Position numbers and translations under genes: made by a program. DNA of 64,000 nt from Paenibacillus puerhi. Its GTDB lineage: Bacteria; Bacillota; Bacilli; Paenibacillales; NBRC-103111. Positions within the stretch are counted from its first letter, which is position 1; every line of letters begins with the position of its first letter. Below, one piece after another: positions 34,275 through 43,049 of this stretch. Location: the NCBI RefSeq assembly GCF_009846885.1, contig NZ_WUWM01000013.1, positions 118,923 through 182,922 of the forward strand. The letters run 5' to 3'. The notes beneath the pieces were generated by a model that made no database searches, had not been told where the DNA came from, and was given only the letters and a program-made list of their open reading frames with translations.

Positions 34275-34889
34275 TTACGCGGATCCGGCTAACAGCCGGA
34301 TCATTTTCATGAGCTCATCATGGTTCATATCTTCGCCCATAGGATAGATTTTCCGAATTTTACCTTTGGTATCCACGAGGAAGAGGGAAGTTACCGTGTG
34401 CGCGAAGCTGCCGTCAGGCATTTTCTGGACAACGACCCCGAAGCTTTTGGCGACATCGGCCGTTTCTTTCTCCGTGCCGGTTAGAAGCGTCCAGCCCGAA
34501 GGGTCCACGCCCATGCGCTCGCCGTATTTGCTGAATACCTCCGGGGTATCTGTTAGCGGATCGAAGGTTATAGAAAGAAATTGCACCTGATCGCCCCAAA
34601 GCCCCTGCTGCTTCAAATCATTCTGCAGCTTCACCATATTATAAGTCGTCATCGGACATATATCCGGACAACTGGTGAACATGAAGGAGATGAGTCGCAC
34701 TTTGCCGTGAGAATCGGATAGCTTCACGGGTTGCCCATCCATATCGAGCAAGCTGAAGTCGGGTGCTTGTTTGATCGAGGGAAGCGGCGGACGATCCTGC
34801 TTGAGCCAGCTGAGCATACTCAGGGCCAGAGCGACTAACAGCACGATGACCGTCAGTTTGAAGCCATGTTGCTTAAGCGCAGCCTTCAT
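34275..34889 (-). CDS. SCO1/SenC-family copper chaperone
   Basis: The 204-residue protein has an N-terminal membrane anchor (LTVIVLLVALALSMLSWL) and a thioredoxin fold with the copper-binding FTSCPDICP (Cys74, Cys78) and His164 in FAHTVTSLFLVD. SCO proteins insert copper into the CuA site of cytochrome oxidase subunit II. It faces the ctaG/cytochrome c genes, supporting a shared role in oxidase assembly. The ATG follows an AGGAGCTTT-type site. The final codons (LLAGSA) are encoded within the ctaG terminator hairpin. Confidence 0.93.
   Translation of the reverse strand: MKAALKQHGFKLTVIVLLVALALSMLSWLKQDRPPLPSIKQAPDFSLLDMDGQPVKLSDSHGKVRLISFMFTSCPDICPMTTYNMVKLQNDLKQQGLWGDQVQFLSITFDPLTDTPEVFSKYGERMGVDPSGWTLLTGTEKETADVAKSFGVVVQKMPDGSFAHTVTSLFLVDTKGKIRKIYPMGEDMNHDELMKMIRLLAGSA
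34282..34307 (+). terminator. Terminator of ctaG embedded in the SCO coding sequence
   Basis: GATCCGGCT (34282-34290), loop AAC, AGCCGGATC (34294-34302), then ATTTTC. It is a perfect 9-bp stem lying just inside the 3' end of the opposing gene. Confidence 0.7.
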
Positions 34890-35001
34890 TCTTTATAAAG
34901 CTCCTTATCTTATCATGTAGTTTAGATGTCTGTAACCTCTATTATACCATGGAAAGTCCCGCCAACCTATGACTCCTAAGTGCTATCTCCCGTTGCAGCA
35001 C

Positions 35002-35069
35002 AAAGAAGAAGCCCATCCTAACGAAATGGCATCATGTTCAACCATTTCCCGGAGGGCTTCTTTTCTTTG
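35002..35069. terminator. Bidirectional terminator between SCO and FMN-reductase genes
   Basis: AAAGAAGAAGCCC and GGGCTTCTTTTCTTT form the outer stem and GAAATGG/CCATTTC the inner one. On the minus strand it ends the FMN-reductase transcript. Confidence 0.8.
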
Positions 35070-35095
35070 ATTTTTCTGAATAAGTGTCGGTGCGA

Positions 35096-35635
35096 TTAGC
35101 GCAATGTTTTCAAGGCGCCGCTCCAGGCGACTACCTGGTCAAGCATGCCATTAACGTTAGTCAGATGCAGATCGGCAGGCTTGAAAACTGTTCCGTTCTC
35201 GAAATCCGTGAACAACGACAAGGCGGGGTGAATGCGGACGTCCGCAACGGACAATTCTCCCAATATGCCGCGCAGATGCTCAGCCGCGCGGGCACCGCCT
35301 ACGGAACCATAGCTTACGATCCCTGCAGCCTTATTGTTCCATGCTTCACGGGCATAATCGAGGGCATTTTTCAAGGATCCAGATATACTGTGGTTGTATT
35401 CCTGTACGATAAATACGAAGCCGTCTAGACTGGCGAGCTTCGTATTCCAAGCCGTTGCCTGTTCGGTTGCATCGGCTTCTCCCAGTAGCGGAAGCTTGTA
35501 GTCTGCGATATCCACGATTTCATAATTGGCGTCTCCGCGTTTGTCGGCAATGCCCTTTACCCATTCCCCGACCTGTGGACTTACACGTCCTTGACGAGTG
35601 CTTCCCAAGATAATACCGATGTTTAATTTTGACAT
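35096..35635 (-). CDS. NAD(P)H-dependent FMN reductase / quinone-azo reductase-like protein
   Basis: About 179 residues with the flavodoxin-like phosphate loop LGSTRQGRVSP, then VQEYNHSISGSLKNALDYA and the conserved SYGSVGGARAAEHLR. Such enzymes reduce FMN, quinones or azo dyes with NAD(P)H. GGAGG lies 5 nt from one ATG and 8 nt from the next; I chose the latter. It has a near-perfect promoter 90 bp upstream flanked by an inverted repeat, so it is probably induced through a redox- or quinone-sensing repressor. Confidence 0.88.
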   Translation of the reverse strand: MSKLNIGIILGSTRQGRVSPQVGEWVKGIADKRGDANYEIVDIADYKLPLLGEADATEQATAWNTKLASLDGFVFIVQEYNHSISGSLKNALDYAREAWNNKAAGIVSYGSVGGARAAEHLRGILGELSVADVRIHPALSLFTDFENGTVFKPADLHLTNVNGMLDQVVAWSGALKTLR

Positions 35636-35728
35636 CATTTTGTCCTCCTCAAGATTAGTTCTACCGAATAGTTTGTCTAGAAATCCCATTAGTTATACCG
35701 CCTTACTTCATGATTTGGATATGTGATT

Positions 35729-35757
35729 ATCTTAGCTCACCAAATTCCTTTTGTCAA
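35729..35757 (-). promoter_or_regulatory. Sigma-A promoter of the FMN-reductase gene
   Basis: On the minus strand: TTGACA (35757-35752), 17-nt spacer, TAAGAT (35734-35729). Confidence 0.8.
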
Positions 35758-35806
35758 GCAACTTACGTATAGTTAGTAAGTTGCTTTTTTCATTTACTTA
35801 CGTATA
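35758..35806. promoter_or_regulatory. Putative shared operator: inverted repeat plus repeated ACTTACGTATA
   Basis: GCAACTTAC (35758-35766) and GTAAGTTGC (35776-35784) are perfect inverted arms directly abutting the -35 box. ACTTACGTATA occurs exactly at 35761-35771 and again at 35796-35806. This layout resembles sites of MarR/HxlR-type redox regulators such as YodB, but no regulator gene is in the window. On the + strand the stem plus T run could also look like a terminator. Confidence 0.5.
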
Positions 35807-35878
35807 AATTCTGCTCCTTTGTTTAACTTATTAATAGTACAAAATGATGTCAATTTTGAGAAAGCTAAGGAAGGGATC

Positions 35879-35890
35879 ATGGAGAAATGA
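35879..35890 (+). other. Three-codon upstream frame (Met-Glu-Lys-stop) overlapping the SDR start
   Basis: AAGGAAGGG precedes ATG GAG AAA TGA; the TGA overlaps the SDR ATG as ATGA. It may couple initiation at the SDR gene to a minimal leader peptide, or the ribosome may simply use the second ATG. Confidence 0.35.
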
Positions 35891-36672
35891 ACAAACGTTT
35901 TGAGGATAAAGTGGTCATCATCACTGGAGCAGGCTCAGGCCTAGGGAGGGCAACGGCCCTCCAGCTGGCTCAAGAAGGAGCTAGGCTGGCTTTAGTCGAT
36001 TTGAATCGTGCGTCCCTGGACGAGTCGAAAGCAGTCATCCTGCAAAAGTCGCCTGAAGCCGAGGTGCTTGTGGTTACGGCCGATGTGTCGGACGTTCAAG
36101 CCGTTCAACAATATGTGAAGGAAACCGTAGCTGCGTATGGAAAAATTGATGGATTCTTCAATAATGCAGGAATCGAAGGCAAGCAAAATCCTACGGCCGA
36201 ATATGGGATTGACGAGTTCCAAAAAGTAGTCGGCATCAATCTTAACGGAGTTTTCTATGGGATGAAATATGTGCTGGAGGTCATGAAGAAGCAGGGCTTT
36301 GGAGCTATTGTAAATACGGCCTCCGTCGGAGGAATCCGGGGCGTCGGCAATCAGACGGGATATGCAGCGAGTAAGCACGGAGTGGTAGGATTAACAAGAA
36401 ATTCGGGCGTAGAGTACGGACAATATGGGATAAGCATCAAGGCGATCGCGCCGGGGGCGATTATGACTCCTATGGTTGAAGCCTCCTTGAAGCAAATCGG
36501 CGGCGATCAGTGGGAAGCGGCCGGCCAACAATTTGTCAGCGTAAATCCGATGAAAAGGTTCGGAAAGCCGGAAGAAGTGGCGCACTTGGTTGCTTTTCTG
36601 TTATCGGATGAAGCCGCATTTATCAACGCCGTCGTGATTCCGATCGATGGCGGGCAATCCTATAAATATTAA
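35887..36672 (+). CDS. Short-chain dehydrogenase/reductase (classical)
   Basis: The 261-residue enzyme has the complete classical SDR set: TGAGSGLG cofactor loop, NNAG, NTASVGG serine, Tyr159 and Lys163 in YAASK, and the C-terminal IDGGQSYKY. It would oxidise or reduce a small alcohol or ketone with NAD(P). It is divergent from the FMN reductase and shares its intergenic region with the repeated ACTTACGTATA, so the two may respond to one redox regulator. It is somewhat AT-richer than neighbouring genes. Substrate unknown. Confidence 0.9.
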   Translation: MNKRFEDKVVIITGAGSGLGRATALQLAQEGARLALVDLNRASLDESKAVILQKSPEAEVLVVTADVSDVQAVQQYVKETVAAYGKIDGFFNNAGIEGKQNPTAEYGIDEFQKVVGINLNGVFYGMKYVLEVMKKQGFGAIVNTASVGGIRGVGNQTGYAASKHGVVGLTRNSGVEYGQYGISIKAIAPGAIMTPMVEASLKQIGGDQWEAAGQQFVSVNPMKRFGKPEEVAHLVAFLLSDEAAFINAVVIPIDGGQSYKY

Positions 36673-36704
36673 TCAAAGGCACATTTCATGCCTGCTAATC
36701 ATCC

Positions 36705-36740
36705 TAGCCTGCTTCCTCGATGAGAGGGGGCGGGCTATTT
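36705..36740 (+). terminator. Probable terminator after the classical SDR gene
   Basis: TAGCC (36705) pairs with GGCTA (36733), with an inner CTC/GAG, followed by TTTC; the stem is bulged. Confidence 0.45.
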
Positions 36741-36846
36741 CGATCGTGAAAAAATTGTGAAGAGGGAGGAATCAGCCGTATCATACCGAACATGTATTAC
36801 GACAGAAATATACATAATATCCCTCTACAGGAGAAAGGAAGTAATT

Positions 36847-38955
36847 ATGCGCGTGAAAAGTTCCTACAGGAAGATAGCCGCTTTAGCCGTCGCCATGACG
36901 GTAACGCTAGGCTCGGCATGGCCGGCCCCGCTTGTCCATGCCGACATGAGAATTGGAAAAACGATTGCGATCACGAGCCAAAGTTACTTTGTACTGGAGC
37001 AGCTTCACCTGACTGCTTCCCAGAATGGCAAAACAGCCATCCTGAATATCCATATCCACAACGGCGGAGACCGTGCGATGAAAGTGATCGATTACTGGCT
37101 CCGGCTGACGAATAAATCCGGCAGCCAATTCCCGGTCCGCATGCTGCCGTCCGATCTTGCCAAAACTCATGTAGCGCCCGGTTCGACGACCAAACTGACG
37201 TATTATGCCACGGTTAACGAAAACACGCAGGTGCAAGACCTCATCGTTGAATTTATGAAGTGGGAATTCAATCAGCCTAACTTCGAGAGGTCGCTTGGCG
37301 CCGTGGCGGTACCGGAAACCTATAAGGATGTCACACCCTCCCATGAAACGTCTGTCTTGCGGATAGGCGAAACAGACATGCAAGCCTCGATCAAGAAGCT
37401 CATCAGCCATACGAATGAAAAATACCATGTCCCAAACGTATTTATCACACTAGAAAATAGCGGGTCTCATACGGCAAAACTACCGGAATATCAATATTCG
37501 ATCCGAACGCCGGATGGACTTTTATACCCTTTGGAGCCAAGAGGCGCCAAGGATGTGGTCATCAAGCCTAAGGAAAAGAAGGATATTGAGCTGTCAGGCA
37601 CCATTCCTATCGCGGTTGATGCCGGTCAATGGGAACTGGTTCTGACCGAAAGCGTCCCGGATCTGCCCATCAAGCTGCAGGCCGGAGCATTCCAGCTTCC
37701 GGAAGCCGCCCTCAACCAGAAGGGCTCGTTAGGCACCGACTACACCTTTACGACCAAGGACGGGGTGTATACAGCACGCATGAACGCGATGTCCCGCTTT
37801 CCGTGGGAAGACCGTGATTTGCTAAGTGCTAATCTCTCGCTTGGCAATACGGGCACGGATGCGCTGCCTATTCCTAATTTAACGGGTTATTTTTTACTTG
37901 ACGATAAGGTGAAAATTGAAGCGAAGGCGATCCAAACGACAGATGTAGCGAATCTGGATGCTCAAACCTCTGCCGGCCTTCAGATGGTGGCCGCCCTTCC
38001 TTACCGCTCAGAATTTTCTCGAGTCAAGCTTGTGCTTCAAGAGAAGGAAAGCGAGACGTTGACAACGGATGTCCTGGAGCTGTCTGGCGACTCCGAGCTT
38101 CAGCCTATACCGTTCCATGACTCCGTGGGGCCTTATCAATTCGCGGAAACAGGCAGAAGCATGGATGTTCGGGTGCGCAGCTTGAGCCGATACACGAGCA
38201 ATACCGGATCGTTGGTTCTCGCCCAAGTGGAAGCGACGAACCTGGAACAGAGATACAGCGCGCTTACCAAGCTTGCCGCTCAATTCAGAGGGGCAGACGG
38301 AACGCTGCTGCCCGCTTCTGTCGCCGATGTCGCGCAGCGCATAAGCCCTGAGGGCACAGCCTTGCTGCAGGTAGCCGCCCTGGTGCCGAAAGGCTTCTCG
38401 ACGGAGAATATGCAGCTGATTCTGGGCCAATCGGTTACGGAAGGCAAGCTGTCGGCAGCCGAAGACAAACCTGACGCCTATGTGAATCCCGTTGCTTTTC
38501 GCCTTCCTGAAGCAAAGTCGAGCGTGCAGGATTCTCTGAAGAAGGTCAGCTTGTATCCGTACGAGATCACGCTGAACCATTTTTCGACCAGCATAAATCT
38601 GGATACGTTCACGTTTAAATTCGACTATGAGATTACACGCGAGAAACATCAGCCGGTCAATATGGACGGCCATAAGCTTGTCCTCGTGTTTGAAGACGGA
38701 GGCGGCGAGAAGTCTTTCGAAAGATCCTTCGAGCTGAAGGATGTCGATCCTGTAGACGGGGAAACGCCGGAAACCATCGGGACCAAGCTAAAGATGGGCA
38801 AGCATGAGAATTTCACCATTCAGATCACGGACCCCGACTTTATCTATAAATCGAGTTACTTGAAGAAATACAAGCTAAGTTTGTATGAGGAAGTACAGGG
38901 ACAGCGCAAGCTGCTAGCGACGCAATATGCCGACTGGTTTACTAAAACCGATTAA
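36847..38955 (+). CDS. Large secreted protein of unknown function with tandem beta-domain-like repeats
   Basis: From ATG 36847 (GAAAGGAAG upstream) the first about 31 residues are a signal peptide ending PLVHA-D. An in-frame extension to 36757 lacks a site. The mature 670 residues appear to contain four or five similar segments of about 110-130 residues, each with a block like ITLENSGSHTAKLPEYQYSIRTPDG or NLSLGNTGTDALPIPNLTGYFLLDD, as expected for beta-sandwich domains. No catalytic or anchoring motif is seen. It precedes a MacA/MacB-type efflux operon, from which a terminator separates it. I do not recognise the family; it could sense or bind the exported compound. Confidence 0.75.
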   Translation: MRVKSSYRKIAALAVAMTVTLGSAWPAPLVHADMRIGKTIAITSQSYFVLEQLHLTASQNGKTAILNIHIHNGGDRAMKVIDYWLRLTNKSGSQFPVRMLPSDLAKTHVAPGSTTKLTYYATVNENTQVQDLIVEFMKWEFNQPNFERSLGAVAVPETYKDVTPSHETSVLRIGETDMQASIKKLISHTNEKYHVPNVFITLENSGSHTAKLPEYQYSIRTPDGLLYPLEPRGAKDVVIKPKEKKDIELSGTIPIAVDAGQWELVLTESVPDLPIKLQAGAFQLPEAALNQKGSLGTDYTFTTKDGVYTARMNAMSRFPWEDRDLLSANLSLGNTGTDALPIPNLTGYFLLDDKVKIEAKAIQTTDVANLDAQTSAGLQMVAALPYRSEFSRVKLVLQEKESETLTTDVLELSGDSELQPIPFHDSVGPYQFAETGRSMDVRVRSLSRYTSNTGSLVLAQVEATNLEQRYSALTKLAAQFRGADGTLLPASVADVAQRISPEGTALLQVAALVPKGFSTENMQLILGQSVTEGKLSAAEDKPDAYVNPVAFRLPEAKSSVQDSLKKVSLYPYEITLNHFSTSINLDTFTFKFDYEITREKHQPVNMDGHKLVLVFEDGGGEKSFERSFELKDVDPVDGETPETIGTKLKMGKHENFTIQITDPDFIYKSSYLKKYKLSLYEEVQGQRKLLATQYADWFTKTD

Positions 38956-38962
38956 AAGGCAT

Positions 38963-38997
38963 GCCCGGAGTCTCATTTTGAGCTACGGGCTTTTTTC
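38963..38997 (+). terminator. Terminator between the secreted protein and the efflux operon
   Basis: GCCCG (38963-38967) pairs with CGGGC (38986-38990), inner CTCA/TGAG, then six T. Confidence 0.7.
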
Positions 38998-39117
38998 AAA
39001 CGAGTTTACATGTTAATATATTCTTCAAATGGGAATAACACGGAGGTTACAAACCGTTGGTAAAGTATTCCTGACCGCTTTTGTTATTCCTCATAGAGAA
39101 TGGAGTGAGTAGGGTAG

Positions 39118-40227
39118 GTGTCGAAAAAAGCGATTTGGACAGTAGGAATTGTTGTACTTATTGTAATTGTAATCGGAGTTTCGATCGTTTTTACCAACAA
39201 TGCCGGAAAATCGACGGCCGTACAGGTCGTCACGGTCCAAGAAGGTCAGATCGTAAGAGAGGTATTCGCGAACGGCAAGCTGGAAGCCAAAGTAGCCAAG
39301 GAGCATTTTGCTGCCAGCTCGGGCATCATCGAGAAGGTGCATGTGAGCAAGGGAGCGTCGGTTAAGAAGGGCCAGGAATTACTGACCCTCGCCACCACCG
39401 ACACGCAAGCCCAGCTCAAGCAGGAGAGGCAGCAGCTGGAGCTTAACGAGGCCGAGAAGCAGAAATTTATCAAGGATGACGAAAAATCGAGGAAGCAAAC
39501 GTTCGAGGACATGAAAAAAGAAATGAGCGAAACCGGGGCATCGACAAGCCGTGACGCTCTGGGTGATAGCAGTGAAGCCGATGTGAGGCTGTTTGATTTA
39601 AAGATGAGCCATACGCGCTCCCGTATGGAGGAATTGCAAGCCAAACTCGAAAAAAGCCGGTTATTCGCAGATATTGACGGCGTGGTGACCGAAGTGCTTG
39701 TTAAAGAAGGACAAGAAGTTGCCCAGGGCACCTACGCGTTCAAGGTCACCAATGTCAGCCAATTGCAGGTGAAGGCGAATATGAGTGAAAACGACGTCAA
39801 CCTGACCAAGGTGGGGATGGCGGTGGAGGTGACGGGGGAAGCCTTCACGACGAAATATCCCGGAATCATCACCGCCATTTCTCCGGTTGCTGTCCCGTCC
39901 GAGCTGGATGCGAAGGAAACGGTGGTGGAGGTGACGGTCGATCTGAAGGAGCAGGCAGAGGAACTGCGCCCGGGGTTCAAAACAACCGTACAAGTCACCG
40001 TACAGAATGCTCCGCGTCTGCTTGTCCCCTTAACGGCAGTCAAGCGGGAGGGCCAGAACGCATATGTATTTCGGGTGGCCGATCAAAAAGCGGTTAAAAC
40101 GAGCATAAAGGTAGGGGAGGAGGACGACGAGCAGATCGAAGTGCTGGAAGGACTGCAGGCTAATGATTCGGTCATCAGCTCGCCGTCGCCGGACATGAAG
40201 GATGGCACCCGGGTGACAACCGGATGA
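39118..40227 (+). CDS. MacA/YknX-like efflux adaptor (HlyD family)
   Basis: The 369-residue protein has an N-terminal membrane anchor (IWTVGIVVLIVIVIGVSIVF), a biotinyl-lipoyl-like half (HFAASSGIIEKVHVSKGASVKKGQELLTL), a coiled coil (about residues 95-190) and the second lipoyl half (LFADIDGVVTEVLVKEGQEV), then beta-barrel and membrane-proximal domains. The adaptor couples an ABC transporter to extracellular release. The GTG start has only weak purine-rich sequence before it. It overlaps the ATPase gene by 4 bp. Its nearest known analogue is YknX of B. subtilis, which with YknYZ protects against the SdpC toxin. Confidence 0.88.
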   Translation: MSKKAIWTVGIVVLIVIVIGVSIVFTNNAGKSTAVQVVTVQEGQIVREVFANGKLEAKVAKEHFAASSGIIEKVHVSKGASVKKGQELLTLATTDTQAQLKQERQQLELNEAEKQKFIKDDEKSRKQTFEDMKKEMSETGASTSRDALGDSSEADVRLFDLKMSHTRSRMEELQAKLEKSRLFADIDGVVTEVLVKEGQEVAQGTYAFKVTNVSQLQVKANMSENDVNLTKVGMAVEVTGEAFTTKYPGIITAISPVAVPSELDAKETVVEVTVDLKEQAEELRPGFKTTVQVTVQNAPRLLVPLTAVKREGQNAYVFRVADQKAVKTSIKVGEEDDEQIEVLEGLQANDSVISSPSPDMKDGTRVTTG

Positions 40228-40913
40228 TTGAACTGGAGGGGATTTATAAAGTATATCGTAATGGAGCCCTGGAGGTTCAAGCCCTTAAGCCGACTAATCT
40301 GCTCGTGGAAAAGGGGGATTATGTGGCCATCATCGGCCCGTCGGGCTCGGGCAAGTCCACGTTGATGAATATTCTCGGTTGCCTGGATATCCCGAGCGGG
40401 GGCACCTACATGCTGGATAACGAAGAGGTACACTCGCTAACCGAGAAGGAATTGGCCAAGGTTCGTAACAAGAAGATCGGCTTTGTATTCCAGAACTTCA
40501 ATCTGCTCCCGAGGCAAAGCGTTCAGCAAAATGTGGAGCTTCCGATGGTATATGGCGGGCTGCCATCGTCCGTTCGGGCACAGAGAGCTCAAAGTCTGCT
40601 GGAAAAGGTAGGTCTCGGCGCGCGTGTTCATCACAGGCCCAGCGAGCTGTCTGGCGGACAGAAGCAGCGGGTCGCGATCGCAAGGGCTCTGACTATGAAT
40701 CCCTCGATATTGCTCGCAGATGAACCGACAGGCAACCTGGATCAGAAATCCTCGCATGAAATCATGGATTTGTTCACCCAATTGAATGAGGAAGGCTCAA
40801 CCGTTATTGTCATTACGCATGAGATGGATATTGCCGAGCACGCCAAGCGAATTCTTCGTTTCGGCGACGGAGAAATCATCGAGGATCGCCGTAGAGGAAG
40901 TGATCGACTATGA
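40224..40913 (+). CDS. MacB/YknY-type ABC ATPase
   Basis: The 229-residue nucleotide-binding protein has Walker [11 protein letters not shown] loop [12 protein letters not shown], signature LSGGQKQR, Walker [13 protein letters not shown] and the H-loop ITHEMD. It belongs to the LolD/MacB-type subfamily, which drives mechanotransmission rather than membrane passage. ATGA overlaps with both neighbours show a tightly coupled adaptor-ATPase-permease operon. Confidence 0.93.
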   Translation: MIELEGIYKVYRNGALEVQALKPTNLLVEKGDYVAIIGPSGSGKSTLMNILGCLDIPSGGTYMLDNEEVHSLTEKELAKVRNKKIGFVFQNFNLLPRQSVQQNVELPMVYGGLPSSVRAQRAQSLLEKVGLGARVHHRPSELSGGQKQRVAIARALTMNPSILLADEPTGNLDQKSSHEIMDLFTQLNEEGSTVIVITHEMDIAEHAKRILRFGDGEIIEDRRRGSDRL

Positions 40914-42115
40914 CTATATGGCAAAATCTTCAGATCTCGCTCGACAGCCTGCGGGTCAATAAGCTGAGATCCCTTCTGACGATGATCGGGATCGTAGTCG
41001 GAGTCGCTTCCGTCGTACTGGTCGTCTCCATCGGGCAAATCGGACGGGGCTCTGTCGTCTCCGAGCTTGCCAAATATTCCCCGGGCGTATTCTTCGTCAC
41101 CCCCTCGTTCGGCACGACCTCTTCCACGGACCGGACTATGCTTTCGATGGATGACGCGAAGCAGGTCAACCGAATGGAAGGGGTAAGAATCGCCTCGGGA
41201 TCGTTGAACCTGACGATGGAGTCGAAATCAAAAGGCGAGACGATTACATTCATGATGACAGGCGCGTCCGCCAACATCGTTCAATTTTACAACCTCAAGA
41301 TGGAGGCGGGACGCTTCTTCACCGCCGGACAGCAAACCTCAAGACAAAAAGTGATCGTAGTCGAATCGGATTACGCCATACACGAATTCGGCTCCTCAGA
41401 GCAGGCTCTTCACCGGAAAGTGACCTTGGACAACAGCAAGTATGAAATCATTGGCGTGTTTAAATCCGACAAGTCGCTACTCGCAGGCTTAAGTGGCAAG
41501 AGCTACAGCGCGTATATGCCTTATGATTCGCTTCCTTTGCAGAAGAATAGCGCCAATAAGAAGATCGATACGCTTATGGTGATAGCTGATTCCGTCGATC
41601 CGGCCCAGAGCGATCTGGTCAGCAAAGCGGTAGTGAAGCACCTGAGCCGAGAAAATCAGGGTAAAGTGTCGGACTATGAGGTGCAGAAGGTGGAGGACTT
41701 CCAGCAAAGTCTGGATCTCATCTTCAATATGCTTCAGATCTTGATCGGCTCCATCGCCGGGATATCGCTGCTCGTCGGCGGTATAGGAGTCATGAACATT
41801 ATGCTCGTATCCGTTACAGAGCGCACCAGGGAGATCGGGACGCGCAAAGCGATCGGAGCGACGCCGGGGTTGATTTTGCAGCAGTTTATGATGGAAGCGA
41901 TCATTCTTTGCTTCATCGGCGGAGTCGTCGGCGTTCTGATCGGGGGACTCGGCTCCTTTGCCTTCTCCCTGCTTACAAGCTGGCCCTTCGTCATGTCGGC
42001 CTGGACGGTTGCCGTCGCATTCGGGTTCTCCGCCTCCGTCGGACTGTTCTTCGGCTGGTACCCGGCCAAAAAAGCGGCCAATATGCAGCCGATTGAATCC
42101 TTGCGGTACGAATAG
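40910..42115 (+). CDS. MacB/YknZ-type ABC permease (FtsX domain)
   Basis: The 401-residue protein has one N-terminal helix (SLLTMIGIVVGVASVVLVVSIG), a large extracellular domain (about residues 50-270), and three C-terminal helices of the FtsX type with TERTREIGTRKAIGA. Together with the adaptor and ATPase it would extrude peptides or lipophilic compounds. Its end lies 57 bp before the thioesterase gene of the NRPS cluster on the same strand with no terminator visible, so it may belong to that locus as self-protection. Confidence 0.9.
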   Translation: MTIWQNLQISLDSLRVNKLRSLLTMIGIVVGVASVVLVVSIGQIGRGSVVSELAKYSPGVFFVTPSFGTTSSTDRTMLSMDDAKQVNRMEGVRIASGSLNLTMESKSKGETITFMMTGASANIVQFYNLKMEAGRFFTAGQQTSRQKVIVVESDYAIHEFGSSEQALHRKVTLDNSKYEIIGVFKSDKSLLAGLSGKSYSAYMPYDSLPLQKNSANKKIDTLMVIADSVDPAQSDLVSKAVVKHLSRENQGKVSDYEVQKVEDFQQSLDLIFNMLQILIGSIAGISLLVGGIGVMNIMLVSVTERTREIGTRKAIGATPGLILQQFMMEAIILCFIGGVVGVLIGGLGSFAFSLLTSWPFVMSAWTVAVAFGFSASVGLFFGWYPAKKAANMQPIESLRYE

Positions 42116-42172
42116 CGGTTGCGCTTATCATGGTTATCGCCAAAATTATGATTCATAAGGGAGTGGCCGCCT

Positions 42173-42967
42173 GTGACAACTTTCTATCACGCCTGGTGTT
42201 CGAACGCGAATATTCTTTCTACGGCTAAAGTCCGGTTGTTCTGCTTCCCTTACGCTGGCGGAGGAGCTTCCGTATACCGGGACTGGACGGAGTTTTTCCA
42301 TGAAGATATGGAGGTATGTCCGGTTCAGCTTCCGGGTCGCGAGAGCAGGTGGCAGGAGCCGCCGATGGCTGCGGTTCAGCAGATTGTCTCCGCCTTTATG
42401 GCTGAGATTGAGCCCTTACTGCATAAGCCCTTTGCATTCTTCGGCCACAGCATGGGGGCGATGATCGCCTATGAGGCGGCTCTGGCCGCACGGGAGCGAT
42501 ACGGCAAGCAGCCCGTCCATCTGTTTGTATCGGGGCAGTCCGCCCCCGGCTACCGGATGACCCGGAAGAACCGGTCGCATCTGCCTGATGCCGAGTTTAA
42601 GCTGGAGCTGCTCAGGATGAACGGAACGCCACCTGAAGTGCTGCAGCATGAGGAATTGATGGCCATGCTGATGCCCCGCATCCGGGCAGACTTTGCCGTC
42701 TGCGAGCAGTATATGCCTACGAAGGCGGCTCAACCGCTAACCTGCCCGATTACCGTGTTCGGGGGGACCGAGGATTACGAGGTAAGCCTCGAATCCTTGA
42801 AGGCGTGGCGGGAACGCAGTCTGGGCGAATTCGATCTTCATTTGCTGGAAGGCGACCATTTTTTCTTGAATACCGTCCGGGAACGGGGGCGTATTCTGCA
42901 CGTCCTCCAAGACACCTTACTCCATACCGCCTCCATCACGGAACCCGTACATGTCCGAACGGGATAA
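42173..42967 (+). CDS. Type II thioesterase of the NRPS cluster (SrfAD/GrsT-like)
   Basis: The 264-residue alpha/beta hydrolase has FCFPYAGGGASVYRDW, the nucleophile elbow GHSMG (Ser93), a late Asp (GGTEDYEVS) and the catalytic His in GDHFFL. Stand-alone enzymes of this kind clear misloaded acyl groups from NRPS carrier domains. GTG start with a GGGAGTGG site. It is the first gene of the lipopeptide set that continues with Dab synthesis, two exporters and the NRPS. Confidence 0.93.
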   Translation: MTTFYHAWCSNANILSTAKVRLFCFPYAGGGASVYRDWTEFFHEDMEVCPVQLPGRESRWQEPPMAAVQQIVSAFMAEIEPLLHKPFAFFGHSMGAMIAYEAALAARERYGKQPVHLFVSGQSAPGYRMTRKNRSHLPDAEFKLELLRMNGTPPEVLQHEELMAMLMPRIRADFAVCEQYMPTKAAQPLTCPITVFGGTEDYEVSLESLKAWRERSLGEFDLHLLEGDHFFLNTVRERGRILHVLQDTLLHTASITEPVHVRTG

Positions 42968-43049
42968 GGTTCTGAGCATCTATGACGAAACCCTCAGGTA
43001 ACAAGGATTTAACGCATAGATAAAATAAACCAATGGAGGATGAGGAGTC

